A DNA stretch of 64,000 nucleotides, from NCBI RefSeq assembly GCF_027887165.1, contig NC_077234.1:251646658-251710657 (forward strand), given 5' to 3'. Shown here one piece after another: positions 1 through 12,139 of this stretch. The DNA is from Monodelphis domestica (taxonomy: Eukaryota; Chordata; Mammalia; Didelphimorphia; Didelphidae). Numbering within the stretch: position 1 is the stretch's first letter; each line of letters starts with the position of its first letter. The notes below the pieces were generated by a model. The model searched no databases. It was not told the DNA's origin and saw nothing but the letters and a program-made list of their open reading frames with translations. The translations under genes and the position numbers were made by a program.

Positions 1-40
1 TTTATGGTAGTTTATTTACAATAGAGGGGAGATGTTAAGG

Positions 41-202
41 AGAGACAGACAGACAGACAGAGGAGAGACAGAGACAGAGACAGAGAGGGAGAGAGAAAGA
101 GAGAGAGAGAGGGAGAAAGAGAGACGGAGAGAGAGAGACAGAGAGACAGAGAGAGACAGAGAGAGAGAGAGAGGGAGAGGAGAGAGAGAGAAAGAGAGAG
201 AA
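41..202. repeat. GA/CAGA purine microsatellite
   Basis: About 160 bp of AGAC, GAGA and CAGAGA units on the plus strand, almost pure purine apart from scattered C. The long reading frames on both strands here are translations of this simple repeat. Confidence 0.95.
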
Positions 203-734
203 CAAGAACACTCTGGCTTCCCCGGGAAGAGAGTCTCAAGATGACAGGCCTTTCCTGGAGGCTTTGCACCTCCAGAAAGGCAGGGTCACTAAGTCAGACT
301 TTCACTCATCAACGATGATGTCTAAATGAAAGAAGTTTGGGTATCTGTCTTCTGGTCACTCCTCAAGTGTCTGTCTCCAGTCTCTCCTCCAAGTCCAACT
401 CTGAGTCAGAGATCCTTCATCAAACTCGAAACTAGAATCAAATACATCTCCTCTTCTGGCCTTTTGTCCTCTTTTTAAAGAATCTTTTTCTCTTGTGTCA
501 CCTCCTCTAAATTTCACATCTACCAATCAGAGCAGACACTTTTCTCCAGGACTGCCCACTCTTTAGTTCTCACCTTTTTTGGTTAGATTATATCTTTTTG
601 GGTTACTTAACACCTTTTTTGGCGAGTTCACCTTCTGTTGTTACTTAACACCTTTTTGTGGTTAAAATAGGCAGATGTACTTAAAATACTGAGTAATCAC
701 CTTTTTATAGATTAAAATCTAAAAATAGATTGTG
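203..734. other. Unassigned repeat-like stretch, possibly LTR-derived
   Basis: No gene. Between about 560 and 700 the motif CACCTTTTTT(G) recurs in slightly different contexts (ACTTAACACCTTTTTTGG, TTAACACCTTTTTGTGG, AATCACCTTTTTATAG). It looks like an internally repetitive, aged element, possibly an LTR end, but I cannot name it. Confidence 0.3.
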
Positions 735-858
735 GATTACAATTCTAGCTTCACTATAAAGGAAGAGCTAAGTACCTTCATTGTTACAATCAGGAGATTA
801 CAATTTTATCTTTACAATAAAGGAAGAGCTAAGTATCTTCATTGTTACAATCAGGAGA
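735..858. repeat. Two-copy 61-bp tandem duplication
   Basis: The segment starting GATTACAATTCTAGC at 735 is repeated from 796 (GATTACAATTTTATC). Both copies include AAAGGAAGAGCTAAGTA and TTGTTACAATCAGGAG, with only a few differences, so the duplication is fairly recent relative to its surroundings. Confidence 0.85.
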
Positions 859-879
859 TAGCTAAATCCAAACTTCACA

Positions 880-1050
880 ATCCTCACAACAACCCTGGGA
901 GTTAGGTGCAATTATAATTTTCATTTTATAGTTGAAGAAACTGAGGCATACAAAGTCACGTTGCTTGCAAGGATTTGAGGCACATCTGAGCTCAGATCTT
1001 TCTGACTCCAGGAGCAATACTCTATTCAATGTGCCACCTATGTCTAATTT
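880..1050 (-). repeat. CORE-SINE / MIR-like element
   Basis: It contains CCTCACAACAACCCTGGGAG, then a GAAACTGAGGC core, and ends TGCCACCTA, which is the reverse complement of a tRNA-like head. The order matches a minus-strand marsupial THER/MIR-type SINE. Confidence 0.7.
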
Positions 1051-1079
1051 AGTTCTAAGTTAGTATTTTTATACATATG

Positions 1080-2850
1080 TTTGCTTAATATTTTTTCACT
1101 ATGCCTGACTCACACTTCTTTACTAAGTCTTTCCTTAATATTTCTTCAAAGTTAATCTCTGGTGCCAACATCTACATGTATTTATCCCTGATTCCCCAAG
1201 GTTTTCGTGTTCTCTTCCTTTTCAATTATTCTAAAGCACTTTGCTTGATCTAGCCTTAATTTCTTTCTCTCCTTTTCTAGCCTTATATTTTTATATGCAC
1301 ATATTTCATTTCCTCAAATGTAAATTACTTAGAGGCAGGGAGTATTTTTTTTCATTTTTGTTTTTCTAGCTTCAATGTTTTTATGATGTCTTACCCATCT
1401 GAAATACTTAATAAGAATTTCTTGAACATTTTTATCTTTATCATGGAGCAGCAGACCAGATATAGTAAGTAAGTACCTAATACATATTTATTGAAATGAA
1501 ATGAAAAGGGGTTATATCAATGGACAGGTTTGTTCTGGTCTGCTTTACCCCCAAAGATATAAGTAAAAAATGTTTCATCCCAAGTCCCTGATCTGGCAGA
1601 GATATACTTCCAGTGAATTCTTATTACAAGCCAATAACTCTGGACATCTCTTACTCATATTTTCTACTTCCCTTCATTGTTCAGCTACAGCTATGCTTAG
1701 ACAAATTCATCAAGAAATTAATTCATTCATGAATAGAGACAAAAATCTTCACTATGGAGTAATGGAACTATTATACTGTTCCCAGCTTAGGTAATTTTAA
1801 AACACCTACATATTCTATACACTTATAGCTATCTGGTTATAGTTTTACTTGAGATGATACCTTCCTATTCCACCCAGCTACTGTTTTTGTTATTACGAGG
1901 AATAATAAGGGCCTTCCTACATCCTTAAGAATAGAGGTTGGGGAAATTTGCTTTTCAGCTTACTTTAATATGTGGTCAAAATTGCTTTAGAACAGAGCAG
2001 TCGCAGGAAATGCAATATATCAGGAAAGGCTAACAATAAAAACCACGTATATTCTACATTGCTAATAAAATATAAAATTTCAGGGCCACTTTACATAGTG
2101 AAAACCCAAGACTTCCTCTATATTTTAGAGACAATGCTGATGTAACCATAGAATTCAATGTAGTCACTGTATTAAAATATTAAAGAAATGGAACTTTCAG
2201 ATCAATATAAAATCAAGATTTCTAAATAATTCAGTGAGGCATATATTGTTTCATATCCCTGAAAAACCCAAGAAAGAGGCGTGTTGACTCTAGCTGGAAA
2301 ACTGAAAGTAAAGAAAAATCACCAAAACTCGTATGCTAAATAGAACTTAACTTCAAAATATTCCAGCAAAAGGGGTGAGTAAGCTTCACCAGCAGGATCA
2401 CAACTGTCACAGAATGTATCTTAAACTTTAATGATTTCACACTGATTTTCAATATTGTTTTCTTTTTCCTTTCCTCTCTACATTCTCCACCATGTTCTCA
2501 TTTCCTCCAACTTTCATTTTATCGACTTTATTTCTCATCGCATTCTTTGATGAAAAACTGGAGAGTACATACAAACAATACAAAACCTGGTTTCTAATAT
2601 TTCCCTTATTCCCCCCAAACCCATGCCTATGTTATCAGTGTTAGGATTCCCCTAAAGCCATTGTCAACTTCCCAAATTCCCATTATTTTTTTAATCACTG
2701 AATCTTTACTGACTTCCTGTCCATGGTGATAACATCCATTTTATTAGCAAGTATAATAAGCCAGGGAGTAGGGAGTAGGAAATAATAGTTCGTATTAAAA
2801 ACATCTGAGGGGTTTTAATGGATGGGAAAGAAGGCCAGAAAAAAATCAGT
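1080..2850. other. AT-rich intergenic or intronic sequence with a weak L2 3' end
   Basis: About 1,200-1,440 resembles the 3' end of a plus-strand L2 (CTTAGAGGCAGGGAGTA followed by a T-rich run). The rest (1,450-2,850) shows no coding, repeat or RNA signature that I can recognise; the reading frame at 1,570-1,794 has no family resemblance. Confidence 0.35.
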
Positions 2851-2854
2851 TATT

Positions 2855-3080
2855 AAGGACTTCATATCTGCCAGGCACTATGCTAAGCACTTTTTCAAAT
2901 ATTACCTCATCTGATGGTCCTTAAAGCAACCTTGGATGAAGTCAATGCTCTTGTCATCCTTATTTTACAATGGAAGAAACTGAGGCAGGTAGAAGTTAAG
3001 AGACTTGCCTAAGGTCACAACACTAGTAAATATCTGGGGTCAGAACTGAACTTAGATCTCTTGGCTATCACGTCAATGCA
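2855..3080 (-). repeat. CORE-SINE / THER-like element
   Basis: GCCAGGCACTATGCTAAGCA, then CTCATCTGATGGTCCTTAAA, GAAACTGAGGCAG and GACTTGCCTAAGGTCAC follow the order of a minus-strand THER/MIR CORE-SINE. Confidence 0.7.
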
Positions 3081-3084
3081 AGCT

Positions 3085-3730
3085 CATTGCAAACTCAATA
3101 TGTCAGCCACATGGCATGACAGCCAGACGCATTAATGGCATCCGAGACTCCAATGGCAGGTGTAGTGACCAGGACTAGACAGTGGGAAGGTCCTCTTCCC
3201 GGATCAGATTGCTTGTGCACTACCTGGGTTGAGCTCCCAGGATCCCATTTGAAGACGTGAAAGAACCTCTCAGAGCATATCTAGGAGCGATGAAGCAGGA
3301 AAGGAAGGGATTTGGAGTCACCCCGCAGAAGGAAAGGGGGGCCTTGGCGTGTGTGTCTAAATGCAGCATTAAAGAGGCCAAACAGGAAGCGAGGCATGAC
3401 TGGGCTCCCGTAGGAAGTCCGCTGGCCTCTGGGGGGGGTAACAAGAGTTTAAAGGATCCCTTCACTTCGGGGGCTTCAGTGTGACAGATCTACACACGCA
3501 TAGACACGTAGGCACCAATAAATGGGAGCTAGTGCTGGAGAAAGGGAGAACCCCCCCGGGGGTATCGGGAAATGGGCCACGGATGAGGCCACGTCGGGCA
3601 CTAACTCATCAAGCAGGCTTGGCGTCGGAGGGGAGAAGGGACGGCATTTCAGACATGGCGGATAGCGTTGGAAGAAGACTGGTCACGCCACCAGGATTTG
3701 TTAAACAACAAAGAGGAGTCGCTGGCAAGG
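3085..3730. other. Moderately GC-rich unassigned sequence
   Basis: CpG-bearing sequence with overlapping reading frames on both strands (3,220-3,819), none resembling a known protein. I see no splice structure or initiation context that favours a gene. Confidence 0.3.
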
Positions 3731-3734
3731 GGGT

Positions 3735-3935
3735 GGCCTCAGGTCAGGAAGACCTGATGTCAAATCTAGTCCCAAACACGGCCCTGGGCAAGCATTTACC
3801 TGGGCTTCCTCCACTGTAAAAGTAACCGGATAAATAAATAGCAAACCACCCCAGTGGTTTTGCCAAAAAAAACCCAAACCCCCAAATCCCAAAAGTCGGA
3901 TGTGGCTGAAATGACTGAAAAACAATGTGAGGTCA
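3735..3935 (+). repeat. Mar1 marsupial SINE
   Basis: The element reads from a tRNA-related head (CAGGAAGACCTGATGTCAAA) through CCCTGGGCAAGC to the typical Mar1 tail GGCTGAAATGACTGAAAAAC. Mar1 is a marsupial SINE family whose 3' end is shared with an RTE-type LINE. This copy is old, with many substitutions. Confidence 0.75.
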
Positions 3936-4079
3936 CTGAGATTCAAATAGAAAGTGACCGTTCTTTCATACAAAGAGCCCACATTCTAAGGAGATGCAGC
4001 CCATCCACAGAGAAGTAAAGGTATATATTAAAATTAAATGTACAATGGCACATTAATGACAACTGGGAGAACAACCAAA

Positions 4080-4860
4080 AATAGCCTCTAGAAGGAAGTG
4101 GCTTCAGCTAACACTTCTATGATACAGGATTGGGGAGAAAACATTCCAGTCATGGAGGACAACTTGGGAAAAGCCTGGTTTTGTCTTGGGAAAAGGATAG
4201 AGACAGGTAAGATTGAAGAGAAGTGGGAGGCTGTCTTTACGGCACAGGCTAGGAACTCTGGGAAAGGATCTTAGCAGGCAGAAGGCAGAGGAGGAACAGT
4301 TTGGAAGTGACCCCCGCTAGAGTAGTGACTTCCTGGAGGGGGCTGGGCTCTTCCTGTCCAGAAGGGAGGAGGAAAGGTGGGCTTTTCCCAGTACAGTTTT
4401 CTCACATACAGAGCAACAAGTAGGCCAGCTTGACAGAAGTGGACAGAATACTTAGCCTATAAAAAAGGAAAACCTAGGTTAAATCTTGTCTCAGACACTT
4501 AATGACAGTGTTACCTTGAACAAGTCACTTAATCTCTCTGGATCCCACTTTCCTAATCAGTAAAAGAAATGGATGGAAGTCAGTGACGCCTAAAGTCTCT
4601 TCTAGCTTCAGATCTATGATTCTATGACAACTACCAACGGCGAATGAGGGAAAACGACTTATAATCAGCCTGAAAAGACAAACTAGGATTGGATTGTGAG
4701 GGACTTGAAATATCAAACACAGGATCTTCATATTTTCCTAGAAGCAACAGGGTGTCCACGTAGGTTTTGCAGAAGGTAATAACATAGTCAAACCCGTGAT
4801 TAAGGAGTATAAGCTCATGGATACACTTAAGGTGGGAGCCTAAGTAAAAATCTCAAGCAA
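4080..4860. repeat. L2 minus-strand fragments interrupted by a plus-strand MIR
   Basis: 4,080-4,335 (AACATTCCAGTCATGGAGGA and neighbours) and about 4,650-4,830 look like minus-strand L2. 4,440-4,630 is a plus-strand MIR-type SINE with TGTCTCAGACACTTA, TTGAACAAGTCACTTAATCT and a 3' end ending AGATCTATGATTCTATGA. No gene. Confidence 0.55.
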
Positions 4861-4936
4861 ATTTAGGTCTCCCCTGAAAAGGATCAAGAAGATCCCTGGC
4901 AGAAAAGTACTTCATATCCAAAGAACTACATATAAG

Positions 4937-4937
<1 letters not shown>

Positions 4938-4985
<48 letters not shown>

Positions 4986-5328
4986 GTCTGTCTGTCGGTC
5001 TGTCTGTCTATACATCCATCTCTTATCTATCCATCTATCTATCAGTCTATCTATCTTTCCATCTATCTATCTATTATCTATCTATCTGTATCTCTATCTA
5101 TCCATCCATCCATCCATCTCTTATCTATTTATCTATCTATCTATCTGTCTGTCTTTCTGTCTGTCTGTCTATCCATCCATCTCTTATCTATCTATTATCC
5201 ATCTATCCATTCATCTACCTATCCATCCATCTATCTATCAGTCTATCTATCCATCTATCTATTATCTATCAGTGTATCTATCTATCTTTCCATCTATCCA
5301 TCCATCCATCTCTTATTTATCTATCTAC

Positions 5329-5362
<34 letters not shown>

Positions 5363-5450
5363 CCTATCCATCCATCTATCTATCAGTCTATCCATCTATC
5401 TATCCATCTCTCTATTATCTATCTATCTATCTGTCTATCTATCTACATAT
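4938..5450. repeat. Compound TATC/CATC tetranucleotide microsatellite
   Basis: About 510 bp of TATC units with blocks of TGTC, CATC and a recurring phrase CCATCCATCTCTTATCTATC. The phrase recurs at least four times, so a higher-order duplication sits on top of the 4-bp repeat. It ends in a short ATATAC tract. Confidence 0.95.
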
Positions 5451-5976
5451 ATATATACATACATATATATATATATCTTCCACTACTAACATTAAAGATT
5501 TATTATGGACATCAAAGTATGAATCAAACACTATTCTATTGGGGTGTTGATACTGAAAACATGAATACATGAAAAACTCATTGCTGCTGCTCAATAGGCA
5601 TTTCACCTCTTCTCCAACTCTACCATTGACTCAGGACTTGGTCTCTTGGCCATCATCATCTGTGATCTAATGACAAGCAACTGGCTTCATGAGAGTGTAG
5701 AAAGGCTATTGAGTATTCTGATATACATATTTAAAACTGTGGGTACCTTGGATAGACACACCCTTCTTTGCCTCCATGATGAAATGTTTCCGGTCATCAG
5801 GGCAGTGGAAGTAACTTAAAGTCACTTCAAGTTAAAGAAACTGCACTCCATGGAGGCAGCCCTTTTAGTGTTCTTAGTTAGGAATCCTGCCAGTTTGGCC
5901 AGAGGTCATCAGGAGGCGAGGTCAACGGAAAAACATCTTGAGCCTTAGGCCACTGGGCCAATTAAGTTTTCCTCTT

Positions 5977-6033
<57 letters not shown>

Positions 6034-6662
6034 TTAACCTAACCCATTGGGGATGGGAAACTTTGGTAGACGGTGATCTTTTCATAATACCCCCAAGAAG
6101 CTATTTCCGAGGTCATTCCTTGTTGAGCAATGAACTCCTAGATCCATCTCTTGAAATCATGACTCTGCCTGTGAGTCTATGAAACATCCATCCTTAAGGG
6201 TTGCTGTACACAGGGAATAAACAACAAAGGAAAGGAGGGAGCCAGTGACTTGACGTCCAACACTGGGCTTGTTTAGGCAGCCCTTGTTTTCCTTGTTACG
6301 TAAGAGCAGCTGGGAGTGGAGCCAGGATGGGGGAGAGACATTCCATCAACCCCCTGCGTTAAGTTCAAAGGAGACCTTTCAGAATCCAAAGCCCAAAAGT
6401 GTGCCGGAGCCAGCTCTGAATGGTTTGTGAAAATGTATTGCTAAATGTTAAAATCACACATTCAGAAATCTACATGAATCAGGGTTTGATTTATTATTTC
6501 TATTTGTTGTTTAGACTTACTAAAATATTATTAATGCTAATATTATTTATTTAAAAATGTGTATTTTTTCAGGGATTTGATATTAAACATCTACCAATAT
6601 ACTCCTGTATTGCTCTGCAAAAATCATGTAAGACCATCAGGAGTCCACTAGAAGGCTCAAGG
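5451..6662. other. Sequence without recognisable gene
   Basis: Contains a (CA)n run at 5,984-6,031. The remainder has no coding or repeat signal I can name. Confidence 0.5.
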
Positions 6663-7134
6663 CAGGGGTCCCCAAACTGTGGCCCCCTGAGGCCATGTAT
6701 CCAGCCCCCACTGCAATTCCGGAAGGGACCCCTCTTTCATGGGTGGTCAATGAGAGGACCACTGTATGTGGCAGCGTCGCTCACATACAGCACTACTTCC
6801 GGTGACATCATCCTTGGTGTGGCGCCTTGTTCTGAGAGTAACTGAAGGAGTACGAGGCGCCTCACAAAGGATTATGTGGCTGCACCATGGAAGACGTCAG
6901 CAGAGTGAGCAGCAATCTGGGGGAGGGGCTTCCGCACTGTCTATACTGCTGCCTGGTATAGTGGGGATGGGGATGGGCTGTGCAAGGTGTGACAGACCCA
7001 TCCCAGCCAGCTGCAGCCTCCGCTATCCCAGACAGCAGCATACAGGTTTGTTCATAGTTTTGTTCATAGTCTGGCCCTCCAGCGGTCTGAGGGACAGTGA
7101 ACTGGCCTCTGTGTAAAACATCTGGGTTCCCCTG
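6663..7134. mobile_element. 472-bp non-autonomous hAT transposon with perfect TSD
   Basis: The left end CAGGGGTCCCCAAACT pairs imperfectly with the right end GGGTTCCCCTG as terminal inverted repeats. Both sides are flanked by the 8-bp direct repeat GCTCAAGG (6655-6662 and 7135-7142). Eight-bp duplications and CAG...CTG ends are typical of hAT elements. The interior is CpG-bearing (TGGCAGCGTCGC) and has no intact transposase; the 116-aa frame at 6,766-7,116 is not recognisable. The strand is undetermined. Confidence 0.85.
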
Positions 7135-7142
7135 GCTCAAGG

Positions 7143-10100
7143 AATGAAATGACCGAGTTGGAAGCCTCCTGAATAGACCAATAAAAATAACTGGCATTTG
7201 TTCCTTTAAGGTTTATGAGAGTTTCACAGGTACTATCTCATTTCAGCTTCAGGAAAACCCTGGCCTAAGCCACATATTCCAAAGGGAAATGGACACCCTA
7301 GCAGAAGCGATTGCTCCCTTTAAAGCCAAAGGAAGAGCTCACTTGCTATTTAGTGGCCTCATTGCCACAGTTTTCCCTTTTCCTCCATCCCTCCATCTCA
7401 GGGATGAAAAGACCAATGATTAGGTGACTTTATCATCCCAAATTGGATGTTCAAGGAGATAAAGAGGGGCTTTCTTTATCATCACGAGGCAAGAGTCCTT
7501 TAGCTCAGGATCACAGAACATTTGTCACTAGAAGCAACCCGATTATACCAAAAAATAGTCATTGCATGTGTTCAAGATCACGATCCTGTTTTATTAATTC
7601 GCAGGTATGTTGAGGATGGATCGGATAGGAATACCAATTAGGACTTTTGAAATAATGCAATTACGAGATGACGAAGGTTGGCCTAGGATGAATTTGGTGT
7701 GAGTAGAAATAAGTAAACAAATTCTAAAGCCATCCAGGTGGTATAATTGACAACCATTGGAAACTGACTGATCATGGGGGGAGAAAGTCAAGAGTCAAGG
7801 TTGCAGCAGAGATTTGTGATCCTTGGTACCCTGAAGAGCAGGAAGTAAGTTGGGAGAATGGGATGACATTGAAGAAAAGATAATGAATTTTATCTTAGAT
7901 ACGTTACCTTTAAATACCTATTCGACATCCATAAAAGATGACCAACTGACAGTGAGAGATGCAAGATTTTAACTCAGAAGAGAGAGGATGGCTAGAGACA
8001 CAAGGTAGGAAGTCATCTACAAAGAAATGTCAGTTAAATTCATTATGGCTAATTGAAGTCATTAATTGACTAAAGAGAAGATGAGAGGACAAGAAATAGA
8101 TCCTAGGAGACAGTCATGCATTAAAAGCACGGAATGATGCAGGAAAAATCTGGACATCTTCAAGAAGAGAATAGATCATCCTCACTTTTCTTCTTTGCAG
8201 AGGGATTCCCTGGCCAAATATAAATAGGATTAGATGATCCCAAAGTTCCTTCCTATTCTGATTTTATGGGTCCCTGATCCTGTGAATAAAGTGGTGCCAA
8301 TTTTTAATTGTTTGGGATCAATTTAGTAGAGTCTCATGAAAGCAAGGTCAATCCTTAGCAGAAACGATTAGAAATTTAATAGCTATCCTGCCATCTTATC
8401 TCAAAATTGGAGCTTTTTGGTCACAAGATGAACCATACAATGTAGATAGAGTAAAATCCATCGCCCTTCCTACAAAAAATAAATTGCATACCTTCCTGGA
8501 AGTGAGTTAATCATGTCATATACATTTAAGAAAGATGGAAACATTTCTTTTTACTCTTCCAAAGTTTTCTTCTTTCCTAAGCTGTCTTCTGTGTTCTTTT
8601 TTCAAAAATGAATACACTTTCACTTTAACGAGGGAAACTGTAATGGACTGCATGGTATAGTGGAAAATATCTGTTTGGTGAGTGAGCAAAGTATGGCTGC
8701 TCAGGCAGCGAGGGTAGCTGTGGTAGTTGAGGAAGCTGAGAGAACTGGGCTAGAGCCCTTGGGGCAGAAAACCCTCCTCTCTCAATGACGAGGGCTCCCA
8801 TCTATAAAGTTGTGCGGTGACAGGAAGCTGAGTGGATAAACTACAGGAAAAAATGCAATGGTAAAGTTCATGTTACGAATGGAAAGGGAAGGATTAAGGT
8901 AAATACTGGAGCTTCTAAGGAAGACCAAAAGCTTTGAGGAAACTTGTACAGAAAAGCATGCCAATCTAAGGGGAATAGGTGACTCTATATTTTAATGGAA
9001 TCCAAATTGAGGTCTCAGCACTGCCTCGAAAAAGAAGACTTTGTAGGCCACAGGCTTTCCTTATTACATGTCTATGACGTTAATTCTAAGGAGGCTGATT
9101 AGACTCACAAAAGATCAGTAGGGAAGGAAATCTATATTATAACCGTAAGTTAGTGTCGCTCTGTGAGCAATAGTTCTTATAGATCCTACAAATCAGTAAA
9201 AAAATTCAAATGAGATATTTTAGACTTTAAAAGGTGTCATGTTATGCCACTCTTCATTCCCACTTCTATCCAAGTTCTAGCACAACAATTATAGACACCC
9301 AGTGCACCCCGAGGAGTCGGTAAAGTGCATTTCTGTCACTCATCGGAGACATGCACTTTGCAATCTGTGTCGTGCATGAAGGTAACGTTAGTAGGGAGTA
9401 TTTAAGGTAAAGGAGAGGATGCCGACTGTTATTGCCTAATGGCAAAGGTTGTTGGGTTTTTGTAAATCTGTTATCCTTTGATAATGTTTACGAATCAAAG
9501 GCTTTAACGGCTCATGATAGTGATGGCAATGAAAAAAAGCAAAGACAGAAAAGAGCATCAACGACGCATGTGGAGGCACCCACAGAAAAGGACAGGAAGA
9601 GAGATTCAGTGGAAGACACCAGGCAGATATGAAAGTAATGTGCTGACCTTATTTTTGCGTTTGTTGAACTTATAATATGCTTTTAAAGGGAAACTGTCTC
9701 TGTGTGATAGAGATTCGCAGTTCCATAGGCAATCCTCTTTTTTCTGCTTTGCTTTGTGTGTGGAAATGTTCGTGCTTGAGGGTATTAAGTTCAGAATAAC
9801 AAAAAAATTAAAACATTTTTAAATGTCATTAACATAATACCATCTGGTCTGCTGTGGCCTAGGAAACACAGCTTATGTTTCAGATGCTGCTTTCACGGAA
9901 CTTTCCTTATAGGGGAAGTATTGGAATGCCATTTCAATAATGAACTGTTGACAATTTGAATTAGGGCAACAGGTGGAGATGGTCACCCAACAGATCCTAC
10001 TTGTGACCACGTCCTCAATTACCGTGGCAAGGATGAACACACACCCACAAGATGGACTCTAGTAGATATGACTTGTGCATTCAAGCCTCTGACTCCGATG

Positions 10101-11748
10101 GAGGACCATAAAAAATGTGGAGGACCTGGCTGGCAATTTGGGGTTCAGAGTGCAAGAAGAGCTCTGCAAGTCTAACCGAGCTAGAGTGAATAAGGGTGGT
10201 CGTTATCGGCACTAATTGATCCTTTAAAGGCATGTGGATAGAAACAGTACTAGAGAGGATGCTTCTCACCCCGCATTTCAGTTAGAGCGCGCAGTCAAGG
10301 AAGAAATGCTCGACCAAACATCAGGTGATTACAAATAGAAAGCCAATTATGGACAAATCACCAAAACCTTAAGGACCCTTCTTGAAATCCTCAGAGGTCA
10401 CAACTAGTAGGAAAAATGCGAATATCCATCAATATTATACAATGATTATCTATGAAAACGTGGCTACTCTCAGCAATGCAATGCCTTGGGGCAATCCGGA
10501 AAGACTTGTCTTGGGGAAGGCCATCCACCTCCAGAGAAAGAACTGTTGGCGTCCTCTTTCCCATCAGTGTATTTAGGGTTTCATTGTGGTGCTTTGGTTA
10601 TGCATGAGTGTGCTCTTACGATAATGATCAATATGGAAGTGTGCATGGCAACAAAAAGAGAAACGAAAGAATGTTAATATCGTGCCCCCCCCCAAAAAAA
10701 AAGAAAAGAAAAAGCATCCTATAGAATGTTGGGAGAATAAAATTCAAACCAGAATAACCACTAGACCACTTTTGTGCCTTTATTACTTTATTATGGTAAA
10801 TAATAATAACAGTACACAGGCACATATCCACTTTGTCAGGTGTATATATGGAAACCCAAGTTTTTGGACTTCAACTACTAAAAGAGTTGGGATTTTATAC
10901 AACACACACACACACACACACGCAAGTTAAAATAGAGAACAAATATTTGCCTAGATATTAGGAATTTTCCTGGTTGGTGCTAGGAGGAAGACACTCAATA
11001 CAACTCTAATGACATTTCTTTTAATTTAATATAAATCACTAACAAAATAGAGGAGGGGGCCTGAAGGGACATCATGTTGTCTTATATTACAAACACCCCA
11101 ATCTGGGTATGTTTCATTAAAAAGTGAGTCTTAAAATTAAAGGAAAGTAACTTATTAATAAAAGTAAAGAACCTACTCCATAATGCCTAACTCTTCAAAG
11201 ACTTATCAAATCTAATAAAATAGGAGGTATTCTAAACTTCTTCAAATAATAGAACTTATTAGAAAAATTCAAAATATTACTTGGAATCACCACCAGAAAT
11301 CTGATCACTACTCTACTGTTATATTTTGTTTTTAAATTTACAAAAGTTGCTTAAATAATCCAATTCTGGGTTGAACATAGGGATGAATTTACTCAATGCT
11401 TGATAGTTTCTGAAAATAACACAAATTTCGACATGTAGAATACAGTAGAGCTGAATATGAGTTTTCACTTTAAAACTATTGGCAATAAGCAATTTTGTTT
11501 GGTTTTTATAGGGTTTCTTAAGTTAATACAGAAATTGTGATAGTGGAAATGTGCCATCAGTTGCCATGCTACGTGTGGCAATGCCTCGTCAATGTATCCA
11601 ACATCATTGAAGGAAGAGCACTCTATCCCTCAATGCCTGGCAGTCACATACTTCTTCCTCCCCATCGCCCATCCCCAAGCCTTTCTGGCTGCTGCCAACC
11701 TGAGGACGCAATGGTATTGGCGCTCTCTACTTGAGGCTGGAAGATTAC
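7143..11748. other. Intron or flank, mostly unassigned
   Basis: Weak minus-strand CORE-SINE at about 7,178-7,265 and a MIR 3' fragment near 8,200-8,280. A possible old interspersed repeat spans 7,595-8,130. A (CA)n run lies at 10,902-10,922. 9,240-9,640 is richer in CpG than its surroundings, with an unrecognised 66-codon plus-strand frame. The exon of ROS1 expected after 11,749 was looked for here and not found. Confidence 0.4.
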
Positions 11749-11951
11749 CTTTTATGTGGATCCAATCCTATAGAGAGAATGTCTTCACTCACAGACACCA
11801 TTTTTCTCAGCCTCCTTCTTTTGTCTTCTAGATCAAGCCAGTAAACATCACTGCGCTTCTGGTCTTCTCCATTTATGATTATGTAGAGTTTTTGCCCAAT
11901 CCAGTCAGAAGCAATTGCTTTTGGTATTCCGGGGAGATTCCTATCTATAAG
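11749..11951 (-). CDS. ROS1: ROS1-like exon: YWTD propeller 3 blade
   Basis: This 203-bp exon follows TCTTATTGCAG, enters in phase 0, and leaves in phase 2 at AAAG/GTAATC. It encodes ASDWIGQKLYI and WLDLEDK, matching human TIDWISRHLYF and DVDLEHK in propeller 3, and ends DPHKR against human YPLLSR. The next exon expected (human LYWTEV region) was not found in the remaining 11.7 kb of the window, so it probably lies beyond the left edge. Confidence 0.8.
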
Positions 11952-12139
11952 CTGCAATAAGATTGAAAGAATACATTAGGGGCTGGGGGAGAGGGTTTGG
12001 AGTGGGAGATAAGGACCGAGTTAGCTTTTTCTTTTGTTTATCTTCAGTCACTTTTATCCTACATTATAAGACTCACCAAGGATAAAATGAACGTCTTCTA
12101 TTTACAGGTATATTACAGGGTAAGATTCTACTGCTTTAG

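Noticed and set aside
9432..9632. 66-codon plus-strand frame with a charged C-terminal half
   Set aside because: No family resemblance, no splice or promoter context; CpG content is slightly high but not enough to claim a gene.
1..11748. Next ROS1-like exon (human LYWTEV region)
   Set aside because: Scanned the minus strand for YW-type motifs with splice sites and found none; probably beyond the window.
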